Shown: positions 5,804 to 8,792 of the stretch, in pieces | How the letters are laid out: each line of letters opens with the position of its first letter | Position numbering within the stretch: position 1 is the first letter of the stretch | NCBI GenBank assembly: GCA_029882955.1 | Contig: JAOUJX010000159.1 | Span: 1-8,792 of the forward strand | Source: Gammaproteobacteria bacterium | GTDB lineage: Bacteria; Pseudomonadota; Gammaproteobacteria; GCA-001735895 | Length of the DNA: 8,792 nucleotides | Direction: 5' to 3' | The notes under the pieces: model-generated | Told to the model about the DNA's origin: nothing | The model's database searches: none | What the model saw: only the letters and a program-made list of their open reading frames with translations | Translations under genes and position numbers: made by a program

Positions 5804-7795
5804 CTACACCCGCAAACCCCGAACCAGATCCCTCAACTCACTAGTCTCTCTATCCAGGTTTCGCTCCCGCCCATATTTAATCAAAATATAAAGGTTAATG
5901 ATCCTGGCAACCTGCTCAACCTGCTCAATCCTCGAATGACTTACCCTGCTCAAAAAATGCCGACTGTCTTCTGATGGTTGTTTATCAAATCCAATGCGTG
6001 ACATTTTTCTGAGGAAACGACGAAAATAAATTTCATAGGCTGCCGGTTTGAGCGGGCGCTCTCGATACCAGCCGACTAACCAGAAACTAGTGCTGACTGA
6101 CATCAGTAAAATGACTAATGCAATCACCATATCGCCAGCGTCTTCTATGCCGACGTCGAGCTTTTTCAGAAAACGCTGTTGTTTATTATTATCGTAATTA
6201 ATAACCCAGTCGTTCCAGCTGTGCTGAAGGTTATCCCAGGAATAAAGCAGGTTACCAAATAGCGGGTTTTTATTTTGAATCCGGAAGCTCGAAATTTCGT
6301 CTTCGAGTGCATCGTCGATACCCCGTTCGATACGCGAGGGCGAAACCGCTGCGGTAGGGTCGACCCGGGTCCAGCCCCTGTCTGGCAGCCAGATTTCGGT
6401 CCATGCATGTGCGTCGGACTGTCTTACAATCAGGTACTCGCCAACATCGTTATATTCACCACCCTGATAACCGGTGACTATCCGTGACGGGATTCCGGCA
6501 GCACGCATCAACAAAGCGAAACTGCCTGCAAAATGTTCGCAGAATCCGCGCCGGCTCTCGAATAAAAATTGATCGACCACATCACCGCGGAGCAATGGCG
6601 GGCTTAAGGTATAAAAATATTCCTGCTCCCGGAACATGTTTAAAACGTGGTTAATAATGTCTTCTTTGTTCGGGTACTGAGCGGCGAGTTTTTGCCCCAG
6701 TGCAATCGTGAGCGGATTGGAGTCCTGTGGATATTCCCGCGTCAGTTCGAGGTATTCAGGGTCTTCGTCAAGACCGACCTGATAATTCAGTCGAGACTCC
6801 ATCGTGTAGCGACGTAAGTCGTTGATCGGCTTGAGGCTGGTGAGCTGATAGTCAAGCGTCATGTAGCTACTTTTCACTAGCTGGATCGGTAAATCCAGCG
6901 CGAGTAACCAGCGCTCGCCGTTGGGTTCTAGCGTTACCGTGTATTCGGTGGCGTCCTCGGTGGTGAATAAATTGAGTTGGCTGAGGGCTTTACGTCTGGA
7001 TTTATACCAGCTTCGACCGTTAAACGCTGACATCACCGGCCCTCGCCAGTAGAGTTGATTTTGCGGGGGAAGTTCGTCTTTAAAATCGACCCTGAAGGCA
7101 ACCTCGTTACTGCGGATTAAATTACTGATTGCACCGGGAGACATATTGTCGCTAAGGCCGGTGACGCCGCCTCTTTGTTCGTTGGTGATGCCCCAGAGTG
7201 GCCCGGGTATCCGCGGTACCAGTACAAACAATACCAGCATCAATGGTATCGACATAGCTACCAGCCGAGCGCTGCTTATGAGCCGTTCTTTAATACTAAC
7301 GTCGTCGCTACGCTGATTCAGTGTGATTAGAGTAGCCGTGATAACAATCAGGGTTATCAGCATGAATACGGCGGTAAATATACTTTGGGAAAACAGGAAA
7401 TGGGTCGCGATGAGGAAGTAACACAGGAAAATCAGTATCAGTAAATCGCGGTGGTTGCGGCTTTCGAGTATCTTAAAACTGGTCATTACCGTGAGTAATG
7501 CCAGCCCTGCATCGCGACCGACGATGGTCCAGAACTCGGCAAATACCCCGACTCCGCCAATTACCACCATGGGTACCAGTATCCAGTTTTTAACGCTATT
7601 TACGTACCCGAGGTTTTGCAGGCTACGCCAGATCAGAGTGATGACTACGAGCCCACTCACCCATAGTGGCAGATGAAAAAAATGAGCTGCAATCGAAAAT
7701 AAAAAACAGAAGCAGACGGCAAAAACACCCGACCGGCTGGCGAGTTCGAGCTGGATCGAGTCGATCGGGAGATTATTTTTATTAGCGGTGATCAT
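5804..7795 (-). CDS. tgpA: TgpA-like membrane transglutaminase (DUF3488 plus transglutaminase core)
   Basis: The 663-residue inner-membrane protein carries a periplasmic transglutaminase-like domain and belongs to the family of Pseudomonas aeruginosa TgpA (PA2873), which is reported to be essential there; its substrate is not established. Counting from the ATG at 7795, about seven hydrophobic segments fill 23-194 (DUF3488). The papain-like core follows with its catalytic triad in order: Cys419 in RRGFCEHFA, His463 in DAHAWTEIW and Asp479 in RVDPTA. A last membrane helix (about 556-576) leads to a basic cytoplasmic tail of the DUF4129 type. All key residues are intact and the length is normal. 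The start is uncertain: the ATG at 7795 overlaps the DUF58 gene by 14 nt, while a TTG at 7819 would add eight residues; neither has a clear Shine-Dalgarno site, so reinitiation after DUF58 translation is likely. The neighbouring DUF58 gene is the usual partner. Confidence 0.93.
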   Translation of the reverse strand: MITANKNNLPIDSIQLELASRSGVFAVCFCFLFSIAAHFFHLPLWVSGLVVITLIWRSLQNLGYVNSVKNWILVPMVVIGGVGVFAEFWTIVGRDAGLALLTVMTSFKILESRNHRDLLILIFLCYFLIATHFLFSQSIFTAVFMLITLIVITATLITLNQRSDDVSIKERLISSARLVAMSIPLMLVLFVLVPRIPGPLWGITNEQRGGVTGLSDNMSPGAISNLIRSNEVAFRVDFKDELPPQNQLYWRGPVMSAFNGRSWYKSRRKALSQLNLFTTEDATEYTVTLEPNGERWLLALDLPIQLVKSSYMTLDYQLTSLKPINDLRRYTMESRLNYQVGLDEDPEYLELTREYPQDSNPLTIALGQKLAAQYPNKEDIINHVLNMFREQEYFYTLSPPLLRGDVVDQFLFESRRGFCEHFAGSFALLMRAAGIPSRIVTGYQGGEYNDVGEYLIVRQSDAHAWTEIWLPDRGWTRVDPTAAVSPSRIERGIDDALEDEISSFRIQNKNPLFGNLLYSWDNLQHSWNDWVINYDNNKQQRFLKKLDVGIEDAGDMVIALVILLMSVSTSFWLVGWYRERPLKPAAYEIYFRRFLRKMSRIGFDKQPSEDSRHFLSRVSHSRIEQVEQVARIINLYILIKYGRERNLDRETSELRDLVRGLRV

Positions 7796-8777
7796 CGGCA
7801 GTATCGAAGTCTGAGTCAAGATCGGGTTGTTTAAACATGGCGATAGATGACAGGCAGGCCTGTTTGTGTGCGGTGCCGGTATTTTGTTCGATGGTCTCGC
7901 CGGGTAGCTTTACCCCGTATTTCAGGTTTTCATTCTCGGCTGCCAATACCAGTGCGGTCATATACGAGAGTTTATCCTCTAGCGAGCCGCGAGGAATCTG
8001 TACCCAGTCGATCCATAGAGAGGGTCTGGCGTGGCCCTGAAAGGTCTTGGTTAATAGCCCTTTACCCTGTGCATAGGCTTTCCATGAGATATGCCGAAGT
8101 GATTCGCCCTCGCGATGTTCGCGCAGGCCAGCGAAATCGTCACCCTCGATGGTACTGGTGGCAGTCTTTCCCTGATACTGTTCGACCAGTGTTTCCTGCA
8201 ATACAGCAGCTTCGCCGGGCTTCGGATAAATCAAAATCGGTGTCTCGAATTTTAACCAGCCCCAGGCATGGAACAGGCCCGTCGGGTAGCGGGTAAAAAT
8301 GTACAGCCCTTTGGGCTTGAAACGACCTCGCTTTGTGGTGGGTATTTTTAGTTTGGCTTCCACCCGACTGCCAGGTTTAAGGCTGAGATAAACCGGTATT
8401 TCGCGGGCGTACTGCAAGCCGATGGCATAGCGGTTACTGTTATTAGGGTGGTATAGCGAAAAGATAAACTCGGTAGCCTCCCCTTTGTAAACGGGCTTTG
8501 GGGCTTGCAGGGTGATTTCCAGTCCGAGCAGATTTTTATGCGTATACCAGAGACTGACTATGCCCAGCGCCGTGAGCATGAACGTTAGTACAAAGGCCAT
8601 GCTGTTCTGGTAGTTAATGGCGGCCAGGAATAGCACTAGTACCATTGTCGCAAACAAATAACCGAACCGGGTAGGCAGGATATAAAGACGGCGATTATGT
8701 AGCAGTATGCTACCGGGGGCAGGGGGATTATGGCGTGCAAACCAGTCATCAATTCGACGGCGAAAAGGTTTCGGCAT
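7782..8777 (-). CDS. DUF58 domain-containing membrane protein
   Basis: The 331-residue product has two membrane helices near the N-terminus (about 38-55 and 58-76), an extracytoplasmic-like beta region (about 85-180), and then the DUF58 core. The family signature is GDDFAGLREHREGESLRHI (212-230) followed by SWKAYAQ, matching the usual G-x-[ED]-[DEF]-x-x-x-R-x-[YH]-x-x-G-[DE]-x-x-R-x-I-x-W-K. The C-terminal part (254-320) resembles a degenerate von Willebrand A-like fold, without a clear metal-binding DxSxS (it reads WIDWVQIP). The molecular function is unknown. In this context DUF58 proteins occur with a MoxR AAA+ ATPase and a TgpA-like transglutaminase, and are thought to act with them in envelope processes. 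The transglutaminase gene follows with a 14-nt overlap, so this is one operon. The ATG at 8777 starts an MPKPFRRR sequence; the few upstream bases in the window show no Shine-Dalgarno site, and the promoter is off the right edge. Confidence 0.92.
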   Translation of the reverse strand: MPKPFRRRIDDWFARHNPPAPGSILLHNRRLYILPTRFGYLFATMVLVLFLAAINYQNSMAFVLTFMLTALGIVSLWYTHKNLLGLEITLQAPKPVYKGEATEFIFSLYHPNNSNRYAIGLQYAREIPVYLSLKPGSRVEAKLKIPTTKRGRFKPKGLYIFTRYPTGLFHAWGWLKFETPILIYPKPGEAAVLQETLVEQYQGKTATSTIEGDDFAGLREHREGESLRHISWKAYAQGKGLLTKTFQGHARPSLWIDWVQIPRGSLEDKLSYMTALVLAAENENLKYGVKLPGETIEQNTGTAHKQACLSSIAMFKQPDLDSDFDTADDHR

Positions 8778-8792
8778 GCTCAGGGAGAAAAA

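Noticed and set aside
7847..8296. 149-codon plus-strand ORF opposite the DUF58 gene
   Set aside because: It is Arg/Pro/Ser-rich, lies wholly inside a well-supported gene on the other strand and has no start signal.

Overview
The window looks like chromosomal DNA from a moderate-GC gammaproteobacterium, probably a marine or sediment lineage. This rests on protein style: a TgpA-like membrane transglutaminase next to a DUF58 protein, a type IIA-like P-type ATPase, and a large secreted protein of DUF11 plus beta-helix type. No rRNA, tRNA, CRISPR array, insertion sequence or prophage gene was seen. Taxonomy is inference; nothing here is a marker gene.

Layout, left to right. (1) Positions 1-1142, plus strand: the C-terminal part of a P-type cation ATPase, probably Ca2+-type, whose start lies outside the window. 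(2) 1143-1468: a 326-base gap with a consensus -10 box, a strong ribosome-binding site and a 33-codon ORF that looks like the stub of a RelB/DinJ-type antitoxin. A perfect 16-bp palindrome follows, overlapping a consensus -35 box. (3) 1469-4640, plus strand: a probable two-gene operon. A small VanZ-like membrane protein overlaps by 17 nt an 899-residue exported protein (signal segment, uncharacterised beta-rich N-terminus, Ca2+-binding Asp repeats, DUF11 domain, right-handed beta-helix). (4) 4641-4919: a gap with no gene. (5) 4920-5801, plus strand: a compact MscS-type mechanosensitive channel. (6) 5804-8777, minus strand: a DUF58 protein followed by a TgpA-like membrane transglutaminase, with overlapping ends. 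The channel and transglutaminase genes converge, with 2 nt between their stop codons.

How they may work together: DUF58 and TgpA-like genes are usually part of a MoxR-DUF58-transglutaminase cluster, and a MoxR-type AAA+ ATPase gene would be expected just beyond the right edge. The VanZ-like and beta-helix genes share translation signals and are probably co-expressed, possibly under the control of whatever binds the palindrome. The ATPase and the channel are unrelated single genes of ion homeostasis and osmotic protection.

I do not see a clearly new defence or biosynthetic system. The least explained part is 1268-4640: the antitoxin stub, the palindromic operator, and the VanZ-like/exported protein pair, whose signal segment looks like a lipobox with Ser in place of Cys.
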